From assembly GCF_019091455.1 (NCBI RefSeq), contig NZ_JAGXJN010000052.1:1-41734 (forward strand): DNA of 41,734 bases. The letters are read 5' to 3'. The stretch is from Chitinophaga sp. GbtcB8. GTDB lineage: Bacteria > Bacteroidota > Bacteroidia > Chitinophagales > Chitinophagaceae. Under the pieces are notes generated by a model. It made no database searches. It worked only from the letters and a program-made list of their open reading frames with translations, and was not told the DNA's origin. Numbering within the stretch: position 1 is the first letter of the stretch; the number at the start of each line of letters is the position of its first letter. The translations under genes were made by a program, and so were the position numbers. Of this stretch, positions 34,409 through 41,734 are shown piece by piece.

Positions 34409-35149
34409 TTAATGCTTCTTTTTTGTATGACCGGTGCCCATAGCGTACTGCAGGCCACCCAGCACATGTTGTAAATACAGGGGATCGGCATAGGATTCTT
34501 TGGTATGGCCCATTTCAGTATAAAATGCGCGGCCGCCATCAAAATCATGGTACCAGCACATTGGATGGTTATCCCCGTTCTTACCTCCTTCATAGGAGGT
34601 TTCATCTATTTTAATCAGTACGTGCGTATCCGGATTAATGTCTTTAAAGTTATACCACTCATCTTTCCTGATCCATTTTTCAGGCAGGTGTTTGGTGGCG
34701 GCATTGTTTTTGTCCACCACCAGCAAAGTTGCCTCCTGCTGTTTGGGATGGCTCAGGAACCAGGCGCCTACCAGCTTGTTATACCAGGGCCAGTCGTACT
34801 CCGTATCGGTTGCGGCATGGATGCCCATAAAACCGCCACCGCCGCGGATGTAACCTTCCATAGCTGCCTGCTGCGCATCATCCAGCACATTGCCGGTGGT
34901 GCATAGGAATAAGATGGCTGCATATTGTTTCAGGTTATCAGGGGTGAATACACTGGCATCTTCCGTAGTATCTACTGCAAAGCCGTTTTCCTCACCCAGC
35001 TTTATCATGGCCAGTTTGCCAACGGGTATACAATCATGCCGGAAGCCAGCGGTTTTTGCAAACACCAATAGTTTGGGTTTAGGCTTTGCCTGGGAAGTGA
35101 GGAAGAAGCCCAGCAAGCATAAGAGGAGTGTGATGTTTTTAGTTTTCAT
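34409..35149 (-). CDS. Exported ThuA domain protein
   Basis: 246 residues with a signal peptide (MKTKNITLLLCLLGFFLTSQA). One ThuA/trehalose-utilisation domain fills the rest, with the markers KLLVFAKTAGFRHDCIPVGK, EENGFAVDTTEDASVF, GIHAATDTEYDWPWYNKLVGAW, DEWYNF and WYHDFDGGRAFYTEMGHTKE. It is strongly similar over its whole length to the N-terminal ThuA domain of the fusion gene 14 nt downstream, as seen by eye, pointing to a tandem duplication. ThuA-type proteins take part in 3-keto-disaccharide metabolism; the exact reaction here is not shown. It lies 123 nt after the DUF1080 gene, with a structured inverted repeat in the gap. Confidence 0.92.
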   Translation of the reverse strand: MKTKNITLLLCLLGFFLTSQAKPKPKLLVFAKTAGFRHDCIPVGKLAMIKLGEENGFAVDTTEDASVFTPDNLKQYAAILFLCTTGNVLDDAQQAAMEGYIRGGGGFMGIHAATDTEYDWPWYNKLVGAWFLSHPKQQEATLLVVDKNNAATKHLPEKWIRKDEWYNFKDINPDTHVLIKIDETSYEGGKNGDNHPMCWYHDFDGGRAFYTEMGHTKESYADPLYLQHVLGGLQYAMGTGHTKKKH

Positions 35150-35166
35150 ATGCGCGTAATAGTGAG

Positions 35167-35260
35167 GAATGCTGAATGCTAAATGCCGAACGCTTAACGC
35201 TGATCGTGTTTTGTTCCAAGCAAAGGGTCTTTAGCGTTAAGCGCCCTGCATTCAGCATTC
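35167..35260. repeat. Two-part inverted repeat between DUF1080 and ThuA genes
   Basis: Left GAATGCTGAATGC (35167-35179) matches right GCATTCAGCATTC (35248-35260) exactly. Inner CGCTTAACGCT (35191-35201) matches AGCGTTAAGCG (35233-35243) exactly, with unequal internal bulges. The arms consist of repeated GAATGC and CGCT words. Probably a terminator or insulator between genes read in the same direction. Confidence 0.75.
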
Positions 35261-35272
35261 ATCGTAATTAAA

Positions 35273-35992
35273 TTAAAGAACGTGGATCTTAATATCTCTA
35301 TACGATACCTCATGGCCATGGTCCTGCAGGGAAATGTGCCCTTTGGAGAACTTGGCAAAACCTGGCCAGGTTTTGAATTTACTATTGGCCAGCAGCTCTT
35401 TCCATTCATCGGAACCTATTGTTACATTCACGGTTTCAACATTATTGAGCCATAAAGTAAGCTGGTTGTTGTTTTTCCTGATCTTAGCCGTGTTCCACTC
35501 TCCCACTGGTTTTACTGCGTTCTGCGCTGATTTTTTCAGATCATACAGGTCGCCGGAATTATGTTTGGTGATCTTACCATCAGGATGTTTAGCATCGTCC
35601 AGCACCTGCATTTCAGGACCGGTAAGATAGGTTTGCTTATACTCAGGATCTTCGTGTACCAGGAAGATGATACCGCTGTTACCGCCTTCTGATATTTTCC
35701 ATTGTACGGACAGCTCAAAATTTTCATATTCGCCATCTGTTACCAGGTCGCCACCGGGTGCGCCGCTCTTTTTAGCTTCCGGATCCAGCTCCAGCGCGCC
35801 ATCTACTACTTTCCAGGCGGGGCTTACATCTTTTTGCAGATAGGTATGCCAGCCTTTGGTGGTTTTACCATCAAACAGCAGTTTCCAGCCTTCTTTTTTT
35901 TCCTTGGATGATAATGTATTCACCTGTTGCGCCATGGCAGACGTGGTAATGAGGGTACCAGCCAGGAGCAAGCTTTTGAATGGTAATTTCAT
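35273..35992 (-). CDS. DUF1080 family protein (3-keto-disaccharide hydrolase-like), exported
   Basis: 239 residues with a signal peptide (LLLAGTLITTSAMA) and one DUF1080/LamG-like domain: WKLLFDGKTTKGWHTY at the start, GGDLVTDGEYENFELSVQWKI, GGNSGIIFLV, GPEMQVLDDAKHPDGK and the closing GHISLQDHGHEVSYRDIKIH. It resembles the second half of the tandem protein at 1979-3355. Family members cut 3-keto-glycosides. It lies between the cytochrome c and ThuA genes, which fits a role in a sugar-oxidation pathway. The 264-nt upstream gap holds a terminator of the cytochrome gene, so it probably has its own promoter there. Confidence 0.93.
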   Translation of the reverse strand: MKLPFKSLLLAGTLITTSAMAQQVNTLSSKEKKEGWKLLFDGKTTKGWHTYLQKDVSPAWKVVDGALELDPEAKKSGAPGGDLVTDGEYENFELSVQWKISEGGNSGIIFLVHEDPEYKQTYLTGPEMQVLDDAKHPDGKITKHNSGDLYDLKKSAQNAVKPVGEWNTAKIRKNNNQLTLWLNNVETVNVTIGSDEWKELLANSKFKTWPGFAKFSKGHISLQDHGHEVSYRDIKIHVL

Positions 35993-36219
35993 AACTGAGT
36001 ACGTTTAGAATTTTAGCAGTTGTAATGTAGATAAGATTAATTTCTTTTTGATATTGTTTTTTATGAACGGAACGGGCCGTGTTCCTGCTGCTGCCTATGC
36101 TCCTGCGTAACAGACAAATCATATCCTGTGCGTGCCGTTCATTTGCTGGCCGCATGGTTTCCGGATCTCCTAATTTGTGTGTAGGGGCTGTTCCTGCGTA
36201 ACAAGGGCAGTAAAACAGT

Positions 36220-36249
36220 ATCCCGGAAAAACAGGTGTTTTTCCGGGAT
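36220..36249 (-). terminator. Intrinsic terminator after the cytochrome c gene
   Basis: ATCCCGGAAAAAC (36220-36232) and GTTTTTCCGGGAT (36237-36249) pair exactly over a 4-nt loop. It lies 7 nt after the cytochrome stop on the minus strand, followed by ACTGTTTTA. The rest of 35993-36219 has no gene; it holds two copies of TCCTGCGTAACA (36101-36112 and 36192-36203). Confidence 0.8.
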
Positions 36250-36256
36250 CGTTCAT

Positions 36257-36676
36257 TTATTTCAATGACAAAATATACTTCACCATTTCTTCAGCGTCGG
36301 TTTTCTGTAAGGTGGGATGTGGCAGCATAGCTACTTCGCCCCAGTTACCGCTTCCGCCTTTGATCACCTTGTCAGCAAGGGTTTCCACGTTCTTGTCGTT
36401 ATTCTCGTACTTCTGTGCTATTTCCTTATAGCCTGGTCCTACCAGCTTGGTATCTTCCTTATGGCAGGTTTTGCAATCCTGGTCATCGATCAGGGTTTTG
36501 CCTTTTGCCACGGGTGCATTGGCACCGGGTGATACCATTGAGGTATCTACCGCACCACCTTCCTGGCCCGCTGTTGCGTTGCTGCTGCTTGCCTGCTCAC
36601 CACTTTTCTGTCCACCGCCGCAGGCTGCGAAGAAAAAGGCACTCAGTACAAACGGCGCCAAAAATCGCTTTCTCAT
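36257..36676 (-). CDS. Cytochrome c lipoprotein
   Basis: 139 residues from the Met at 36676; the frame runs on to 36775, but only this start gives a lipoprotein signal (FFFAAC, Cys19). A Gly/Ser/Ala-rich linker leads to a class I cytochrome c domain with heme site CKTCH (Cys68, Cys71, His72) and Met117 in AMLPHPTL as likely sixth ligand. It closely resembles the heme domain inside the 1140-residue fusion (DCKTCHK...GP.KE.A.KY...KGG.G.WGE.AM..HPT). It probably takes electrons from sugar oxidation by the neighbouring oxidoreductases. It lies between isomerase and DUF1080 genes, each separated by an inverted repeat or terminator. Confidence 0.93.
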   Translation of the reverse strand: MRKRFLAPFVLSAFFFAACGGGQKSGEQASSSNATAGQEGGAVDTSMVSPGANAPVAKGKTLIDDQDCKTCHKEDTKLVGPGYKEIAQKYENNDKNVETLADKVIKGGSGNWGEVAMLPHPTLQKTDAEEMVKYILSLK

Positions 36677-36722
36677 GTTTGATTCTCGTAGTTTAGTTGT
36701 TAAATGTTGATCGTTTATTTCT

Positions 36723-36829
36723 AAGCTGTTAGCTTTTAGCTGTTGGCTTTTAGCTGCTGTTAGCCAATTGTTCACGCGTTTGTAATTTTAAGTGCATGCT
36801 AATAGCCAATAGCTAAAAGCCAGTTGCTT
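36723..36829. repeat. 32-nt imperfect inverted repeat between isomerase and cytochrome genes
   Basis: Arms 36723-36754 and 36798-36829 match at 26 of 32 positions in inverted orientation, including GCTTTTAGCT and TTGGCT blocks. Each arm contains TTAGCTTTTAGC-type word repeats. It starts right after the isomerase stop. Confidence 0.7.
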
Positions 36830-36830
36830 T

Positions 36831-37883
36831 TTAAAGTCCCAGTATTTTCCTGTTGAGCGCTTCATTAGGGCCGGTGCCGGCAAAATCATCAAAGGCTTTT
36901 TCCGTTACTCTTATGATATGATCTTTGATGAAAGGCGCGCCTTCGCGTGCACCGTCTTCAGGATGTTTTATACAGCATTCCCATTCCATTACTGCCCAGC
37001 CGTCAAAGCCATATTGCGTTAATTTACTGAAAATCGCTTTAAAATCTACCTGTCCATCGCCCAGGGAGCGGAACCTGCCGGGGCGGTCTATCCAGCCCTG
37101 GTACCCGCCGTACACGCCGGAACGGCCGGTTGGATTGAACTCCGCATCTTTTACATGGAACATGCGGATGCGCTCGTGATAGATGTCAATATACTCCAGA
37201 TAATCCAAACATTGTAATACAAAATGGCTGGGGTCGTACAGGAGGCAGGCACGGCTATGGTTACCAGTGGCTTCCAGGAAGCGCTCGTAGGAAATACCAT
37301 CGTGCAGGTCTTCGTTGGGATGTATCTCATAACAGAGGTCTACGCCATTGGCATCAAACTCGTTGAGGATGGGCAGCCAGCGCTTGGCCAGCTCCTTAAA
37401 TCCGGTTTCTACCAGGCCGGCGGGGCGCTGAGGCCAGGGGTACACGGTATGCCATAGAAGCGAGCCGCTAAAGGAGGCATGCGCCTTTAAACCCAGGTTT
37501 TGGCTGGCTTTGGCCGCATACTTCAATTGCTGCACCGCCCACTCCGTACGTGCGGCGGCGTTATTACGGTATTGCTCAGGTGCAAACCCATCGAACATTT
37601 CATTATACGCAGGGTGCACGGCTACCAGCTGGCCCTGTAAGTGGGTGCTCAGCTCTGTTATTTCCAGGCCGGCGGCGTTTACGATCCCTTTAATTTCATC
37701 TGCATAGGTTTTGCTTTCCGCAGCCTTTTGCAGATCAATAAAGCTGCTTACCCAGGTAGGGATCTGCACTCCTTTAAAACCCAGGCCGGCGGCCCATTCA
37801 CAAATATTTTTCAGGTTATTGAAAGGCGCGGCATCTCCTGCAAACTGCGCCAGGAATATGCCTGGTCCTTTTATTGTTTTCAT
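36831..37883 (-). CDS. Sugar phosphate isomerase/epimerase-like TIM-barrel protein
   Basis: 350 residues of the AP endonuclease 2/xylose isomerase-like TIM-barrel superfamily. Barrel strands and metal-site residues are visible in GPGIFLAQFAG, ELSTHLQGQLVAVH, CYEIHPNEDLHDG (Glu/His), LLYDPSHFVLQ (Asp/His), RMFHVKDAEFNP and AVMEWECC (final Glu). No signal peptide, so cytosolic. Family members isomerise, epimerise or dehydrate sugars, and several act on 3-keto-sugars. It follows the Gfo/Idh/MocA gene in the same direction after a 150-nt gap with a palindrome and inverted repeat, suggesting joint action on an imported oxidised sugar. The specific reaction is unknown. Confidence 0.9.
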   Translation of the reverse strand: MKTIKGPGIFLAQFAGDAAPFNNLKNICEWAAGLGFKGVQIPTWVSSFIDLQKAAESKTYADEIKGIVNAAGLEITELSTHLQGQLVAVHPAYNEMFDGFAPEQYRNNAAARTEWAVQQLKYAAKASQNLGLKAHASFSGSLLWHTVYPWPQRPAGLVETGFKELAKRWLPILNEFDANGVDLCYEIHPNEDLHDGISYERFLEATGNHSRACLLYDPSHFVLQCLDYLEYIDIYHERIRMFHVKDAEFNPTGRSGVYGGYQGWIDRPGRFRSLGDGQVDFKAIFSKLTQYGFDGWAVMEWECCIKHPEDGAREGAPFIKDHIIRVTEKAFDDFAGTGPNEALNRKILGL

Positions 37884-37924
37884 ACTATGCTCTGTTTCCG
37901 TTGTGAAGAATGTAAAATACCATC

Positions 37925-38021
37925 TGTAAATGCCAGCTGCAAAAGGTAAATGCGGAAAGCCAACGTTGGCATAAGTGCCTCTTTGCTCACATACTTTTAC
38001 ATTTTACCTCCGGCATTTACA
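37925..38021. repeat. Inverted repeat with central GCCAACGTTGGC palindrome
   Basis: TGTAAATGCC (37925-37934) and GGCATTTACA (38012-38021) are exact complements; GGTAAATG-type words recur inside. Between the arms, 37959-37970 is a perfect 12-nt palindrome with a CG centre, 76 nt upstream of the isomerase start, compatible with a LacI-type operator. Confidence 0.6.
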
Positions 38022-38033
38022 TGTATGATCTTA

Positions 38034-39200
38034 TTAAATCTCGAACGTCGTCCACTTTTGCTCGCTCTGTGCTGACTTTACCACATTGTCAATGAACGCC
38101 ATGCCGCGTACGCCATCCTCTACACTGGGGAAATCCAGCGCTTCGGGTGATGGCTGCGTGCCATCCAGCTTAGCCGTGAGCGTGAGTGCAAAGTTGCGGT
38201 ACAGGTTACCGAATGCTTCCAGGTAACCTTCCGGGTGGCCACCAGGGGTGCGGGTATTGTGCACGGCATAGCTGCTCTGGTAACTGCCGTAATTGCCGCC
38301 GGCGCGGTAGATCTGCGTGGGCTGGTCCAGCCATTTTACCAGCAGAGTATTGGGCTCATGCTGCGCCCATTCCAGGCCGCCTTTTTCGCCGTATACCCTT
38401 ATACGTAATGCATTTTCTTCACCGGCTGCTACCTGCGATGCCTGTAATACGCCGGCTGCGCCGTTATCAAAACGCAGCAGCACACCGCCATCATCATCCA
38501 GGGCGCGGCCCGGTACCAGTATGTTTAAGTCAGCGCACAGCTTTTCAATTTTAGCGCCGCTGATATATTCTGCCAGGTTGGCGGCATGGGTACCAATATC
38601 GCCCATACAACCGCTTTTGCCGGAGCGTTTTGGATCTGTTCTCCAGGCTGCCTGCGCATTACCTTCTCTTTCTGACATTTTGCTTAACCATCCCTGCGGG
38701 TACTCTACCCACACTTTACGGATCTTGCCAAACACGCCTTCCTTCACCATCTGGCGGGCCTGTTTTACCAGGGGGTAACCCGTGTAGGTATGGGTAAGCA
38801 GCAAGGTTAAACCGGTTTGCTCTACTTTGGCTTTCAGCTGTTTGGCTTCGTCCAGGGTAAAGGTGATGGGTTTTTCAATTACTACGTTAAAACCTTTATC
38901 CAGGGCCAGCATGGCTGGTTCAAAGTGGGCAAAGTTGGGCGTAACAATGGTTACAAAATCCAGGCGGTCATCCGCAGGGCGGGCGGCCTCTTTTTCCAGC
39001 ATTACTTTAAAATCCGTATAGGTACGTTCGGGGTCCAGGAATAACATTTTTCCTGAATCCACGGCTATTTCCGGGTTTACGCTCAGCGCGCCGGCTTTCA
39101 GTTCGATCAGGCCGTCCATGTTGGCGGCAATACGGTGGATTGCTCCGATGAAGGCATCCTTACCGCCTCCGATCATTCCCATTCTTAGCTTACGGTTCAT
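38034..39200 (-). CDS. Gfo/Idh/MocA family oxidoreductase (cytosolic)
   Basis: 388 residues from ATG at 39200; a TTG two codons earlier is less likely. The Rossmann fold is at the N-terminus (KLRMGMIGGGKDAFIGAIHR), FVTIVTPNFAHFEPAMLAL precedes the family signature NVVIEKPITFTLDEAKQL (about 108-125), and the C-terminal alpha/beta domain contains GDIGTHAANLAEYISG, with the conserved His. No signal peptide, unlike the Tat-exported relative at 6223-7563. These enzymes oxidise or reduce sugar hydroxyls with NAD(P). It lies 67 nt after the MFS transporter gene and before the TIM-barrel gene, fitting uptake, then oxidoreduction, then isomerisation. Substrate not determined. Confidence 0.93.
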   Translation of the reverse strand: MNRKLRMGMIGGGKDAFIGAIHRIAANMDGLIELKAGALSVNPEIAVDSGKMLFLDPERTYTDFKVMLEKEAARPADDRLDFVTIVTPNFAHFEPAMLALDKGFNVVIEKPITFTLDEAKQLKAKVEQTGLTLLLTHTYTGYPLVKQARQMVKEGVFGKIRKVWVEYPQGWLSKMSEREGNAQAAWRTDPKRSGKSGCMGDIGTHAANLAEYISGAKIEKLCADLNILVPGRALDDDGGVLLRFDNGAAGVLQASQVAAGEENALRIRVYGEKGGLEWAQHEPNTLLVKWLDQPTQIYRAGGNYGSYQSSYAVHNTRTPGGHPEGYLEAFGNLYRNFALTLTAKLDGTQPSPEALDFPSVEDGVRGMAFIDNVVKSAQSEQKWTTFEI

Positions 39201-39267
39201 TGGCAAATCAATTTATCAATTATGCTTAGTGATTTATATATATGCATCGCGGCCTCAACTGCTCAGG

Positions 39268-40518
39268 TTATAAGGTTTGTGCAGCGGGCTGTGTTTGTGT
39301 TAAGGCAACTTTTGATTTTTTCCTGAATTTCAGGAAGAGGACCAAAAAGGCAACGATCAGTATTACCGGTAAGATGATCACGGTCATCATAGTATCCCTG
39401 CCGGCCTGTAATTCTGCGGCTACCTGGTCGGCGCCCTGCTGTAATGCTTTGGCTTTATTACCATCATACCAGCTACCCATAAAAGGTAATATAATGGCTA
39501 CAGACAGCATACCTGCGCCGCCCATAATATTCAGGCCCAGCGCGCCGGTTTCCGGAATATATTCTGATACAAAACCCAGCATAGTAGGCCAGAAATAACA
39601 AACACCCGCAGCAAATACGGCAGCAGCTGCAAAAGCTTCATACCCGCTGGCATGGCTTAACCAGAACAGGCCTAATGTAGCAAATATGGCAGAGAAAAGC
39701 AGCATACCAGCCGGGTTCAGGCGGTGTACCACCGGACCTGCAAACAAACGGCCAATGGCCATTATAAAGTTTATAAACACAAATACCAGGATGGCAGATA
39801 CACCTACTTGTTTCAGCAGGGCCTCTATCCACTGGCTGGTTCCCAGCTCTGTGGAGGCGGTGAGGAACATGCATAATACCATAAATATGAACAATGGGCC
39901 TATACAGGCTTTCAGCATTCCTTTATATGAAATGCCGGAAGCGGCACGCTCCGTTTGCGGGAAACGCTGGGTCAGGAACAATGCACCATATATTATGGCC
40001 GGTACCAGCAACACGCCCATAAGCGCCTGCCAGCTCAGGTGCAACGCATCAATCATAAAATAGGCTATTAAGCCGCCTATTACATTTCCCCCCGGGAACC
40101 ACATATGAAAGCGGTTGAGCATTTTGGTTTTTTGGGTGGAGTAAATAGTAGCCACCAATGGGTTGCAGGCTGCTTCTACACTTCCGTTGGCAATGCCTAT
40201 CAGCAAGGTACCCAGGAAAAGCGTCCAGAAAGAGGTAGCAAAAATGGTAACTGCCACACCCAGCAAATGTCCTACAAAAGCCAGCGTTAATATTTTGCGC
40301 ATACCTACTATATCTATTAACGGGCCACCTATGATCTGCGCCAGGGTAAACCCCCAGAAGGCTGTGCCGGCAATAAGCCCTACCTGCTCGCCGGTAAGCT
40401 TAAAATCGGTTCCCCACATGGTCATGATCTTAGCCCTGATTGCAAAGGTCATAGCGGTGACAATTAACGCCAAACAACTTGTATAAAACAGTTTTTTGGG
40501 CTGTATCAGATTCTCCAT
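39268..40518 (-). CDS. MFS transporter, probably for a sugar or sugar derivative
   Basis: 416-residue inner membrane protein with about 12 hydrophobic helices. The major facilitator signature between helices 2 and 3 is visible as GGPLIDIVGMRKIL, and a helix 4-5 segment GIANGSVEAACNPLVATIYSTQKTKMLNRFHMWFPGG resembles the fucose/glucose-type porters in which an N-P-L and H-x-x-F/W pattern recurs. The C-terminus is a basic tail. It is the first gene of the leftward run that contains oxidoreductase, isomerase, cytochrome, DUF1080 and ThuA genes, so its cargo is most likely a sugar or keto-sugar. The exact substrate is inferred only from context. Its promoter must lie in the 376-nt gap upstream. 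Confidence 0.9.
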   Translation of the reverse strand: MENLIQPKKLFYTSCLALIVTAMTFAIRAKIMTMWGTDFKLTGEQVGLIAGTAFWGFTLAQIIGGPLIDIVGMRKILTLAFVGHLLGVAVTIFATSFWTLFLGTLLIGIANGSVEAACNPLVATIYSTQKTKMLNRFHMWFPGGNVIGGLIAYFMIDALHLSWQALMGVLLVPAIIYGALFLTQRFPQTERAASGISYKGMLKACIGPLFIFMVLCMFLTASTELGTSQWIEALLKQVGVSAILVFVFINFIMAIGRLFAGPVVHRLNPAGMLLFSAIFATLGLFWLSHASGYEAFAAAAVFAAGVCYFWPTMLGFVSEYIPETGALGLNIMGGAGMLSVAIILPFMGSWYDGNKAKALQQGADQVAAELQAGRDTMMTVIILPVILIVAFLVLFLKFRKKSKVALTQTQPAAQTL

Positions 40519-40894
40519 ATTACGTGTGAATTTTAGATTTAGTTTTAAACGTGTTAATATATAGTATGGACCTTAAAACGTTTAAATTTATAAAAACTTA
40601 TTGCATATTTTCCACTCCTGCCTCTGATTATTTTGTTTTTATTTGATAGATGGAAGCCTGCATTTGTGGGTTGCGGTTAAAAAATTACAGTTGCCAGCCA
40701 GCGCTAAAAATGACAATTCCCGCCGGCTTAAATGATCACTTTATAAGTACCAGTTAATTAATACTCCCCTATCAGTAAATAATTCATAATTTTACAGTCC
40801 TTGTAAAAAAGGGTGTATTGCTGACAGCTTGTCACCTGTATTTTCCAAGCATGTTATTTGTGTTGACCATTATTGCATTCAATAATTTATACTC
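40519..40894. other. Divergent promoter region of the MFS gene and secA
   Basis: A/T-rich and non-coding as far as I can see. TTAAAACGTTTAAA (40573-40586) is a near-palindrome with a CG centre, 55-68 nt upstream of the MFS start; with TTAAACGTGTTAA (40545-40557) it may be a regulator site. The secA promoter must be in the right half; I see no clear consensus element. Confidence 0.45.
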
Positions 40895-41734
40895 ATGTTA
40901 GGTTTTTTGACAAAAATTTTTGGCGGACATAAGTCTGAACGAGATGTTAAGGCTTTACTGCCGCGCGTGAAACATATCAATGAGGCGTATGAAAAACTGC
41001 AATCCCTTCCTTTGGATGAGCTTCGTAATAAAACCCAGGTTTTCCGCCAACGGATCAAAGAACACCTGGCCACTATAGATGATGCTATTGCTGCCAAACA
41101 GGAAGCCGCAGAACACGAAGCCGATGTTTCTACCAAAGACAATATTTACCAGGAAATAGATAAGCTGAAAAAAGACCGGGACAAACAGATAGAAGTAGTG
41201 CTGGATGAGCTGTTACCGGAAGCTTTTGCCGTAGTAAAGGAAACAGCCCGTCGCTTTTCCCAGAATACGACCCTTACGGCTACCGCCACTGAGCTGGACC
41301 GCCAGCTGGCAGTTACCAAAAAATACCTGACCATTGAAGGTGACAAAGTGACGTGGAGGAATACCTGGCCTGCTGCAGGCAGTGATGTAACCTGGAATAT
41401 GGTGCATTATGACGTACAGCTGGTAGGTGGTATGGTGCTGCACCAGGGTAAAATATCCGAAATGGCTACGGGTGAAGGTAAAACCCTGGTATCTACCCTG
41501 CCGGCTTACCTGAATGCGCTGGCCGGTGAAGGGGTGCACATTGTAACGGTGAGTGATTACCTGGCCCGCCGTGACTCCGAATGGAACGGCCCTATCTTTG
41601 AATTTTTAGGTATTACGGTTGATTGTATAGATAAACATCAGCCCAACAGCGCGGAACGCCGCAACGCCTACCACGCTGATATTACCTATGGTACCAATAA
41701 CGAATTGGGATTTGACTACCTGCCTGATAACATG
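40895..41734 (+). CDS. secA: SecA, preprotein translocase ATPase (5' part)
   Basis: 280 codons are visible from ATG 40895 and the frame is open at the window edge. SecA drives secretory proteins through SecYEG using ATP. It starts MLGFLTKIFGGHKSERDVKA. The Walker A region follows near 187-198 (ISEMATGEGKTL), after VGGMVLHQGK, and then VHIVTVSDYLARRDSEW. The end YGTNNELGFDYLPDNM matches the conserved nucleotide-binding fold 1. An insertion-like stretch near 60-150, rich in Lys and Glu, is typical of Bacteroidota SecA. It is read divergently from the MFS gene. The missing C-terminus (about 700-800 residues) lies outside the window. Confidence 0.97.
   Translation, partial: MLGFLTKIFGGHKSERDVKALLPRVKHINEAYEKLQSLPLDELRNKTQVFRQRIKEHLATIDDAIAAKQEAAEHEADVSTKDNIYQEIDKLKKDRDKQIEVVLDELLPEAFAVVKETARRFSQNTTLTATATELDRQLAVTKKYLTIEGDKVTWRNTWPAAGSDVTWNMVHYDVQLVGGMVLHQGKISEMATGEGKTLVSTLPAYLNALAGEGVHIVTVSDYLARRDSEWNGPIFEFLGITVDCIDKHQPNSAERRNAYHADITYGTNNELGFDYLPDNM

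Noticed and set aside
1..41734. Search for CRISPR arrays, insertion sequences, integrases, rRNA and intact tRNAs
   Set aside because: No regular spacer-repeat arrays, no transposase or integrase motifs and no complete RNA gene were seen by eye.

Overview
The window looks like chromosomal DNA of a Bacteroidota bacterium, most likely a Chitinophagaceae/Chitinophaga-type soil saprophyte. The reasons are a SusC/SusD pair, many lipoproteins with Bacteroidota-style signal peptides, DUF1080 (3-keto-glycoside hydrolase-like) and ThuA proteins, a TPR-type sensor kinase, a DUF885 lipoprotein and a complete ebo gene set. I see no rRNA, no complete tRNA, no CRISPR array, no transposase and no phage genes. 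Coding is dense and most of the window is read from the minus strand.

Layout. 1-760: acidic tail of a truncated gene, a terminator, then a small ORF overlapping a DUF6169-like ORF that may be frameshifted. 768-1595 (-): purine nucleoside phosphorylase. 1979-6124 (+): tandem-domain DUF1080 protein, DUF885 lipoprotein and a MmcQ/YjbR protein, each in its own transcription unit. 6223-7563 (-): Tat-exported Gfo/Idh/MocA oxidoreductase, whose upstream region shares a LacI-type motif (CAAWCGGTTG) with the DUF1080 gene. 7888-17836 (-): eboF, eboE, eboD, then eboC, eboB, eboA. A two-component system (sensor kinase 12183-14150, LuxR-type regulator 14214-14852) sits in the opposite orientation between eboD and eboC. 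18045-28246 (-): SusC, SusD, a VCBS/ASPIC-UnbV lipoprotein and a vanadium-haloperoxidase-like lipoprotein. 28568-30791: TMEM220-like membrane protein, redoxin-thioredoxin fusion and a short coiled-coil protein. 30972-40518 (-): MFS transporter, Gfo/Idh/MocA oxidoreductase, sugar-phosphate isomerase/epimerase-like protein, cytochrome c, DUF1080 protein, ThuA protein and a 1140-residue ThuA-GSDH-PKD-cytochrome c-C-terminal domain fusion. 40895-end (+): start of secA.

Functional reading. The 31-40 kb block and the 2-7.6 kb genes resemble a 3-keto-sugar (glycoside C3 oxidation, hydrolysis or elimination) catabolic set: oxidoreductases, ThuA and DUF1080 proteins, TIM-barrel isomerases, a cytochrome c electron acceptor and an uptake transporter. 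Family membership is read from sequence; the joint pathway is inferred. The ebo genes are a known conserved cluster of unsettled biochemistry, linked in cyanobacteria to export of a secondary metabolite precursor. The embedded two-component system is the most unusual architectural feature.

Non-coding structure. Several intergenic gaps carry long inverted repeats whose arms are built from repeated 6-8 nt words (6139-6211, 14850-14982, 35167-35260, 36723-36829, 37925-38021). They differ in sequence but share design and position next to gene ends. Classical terminators and intercistronic hairpins are also clear, including one between susC and susD and one after susD.
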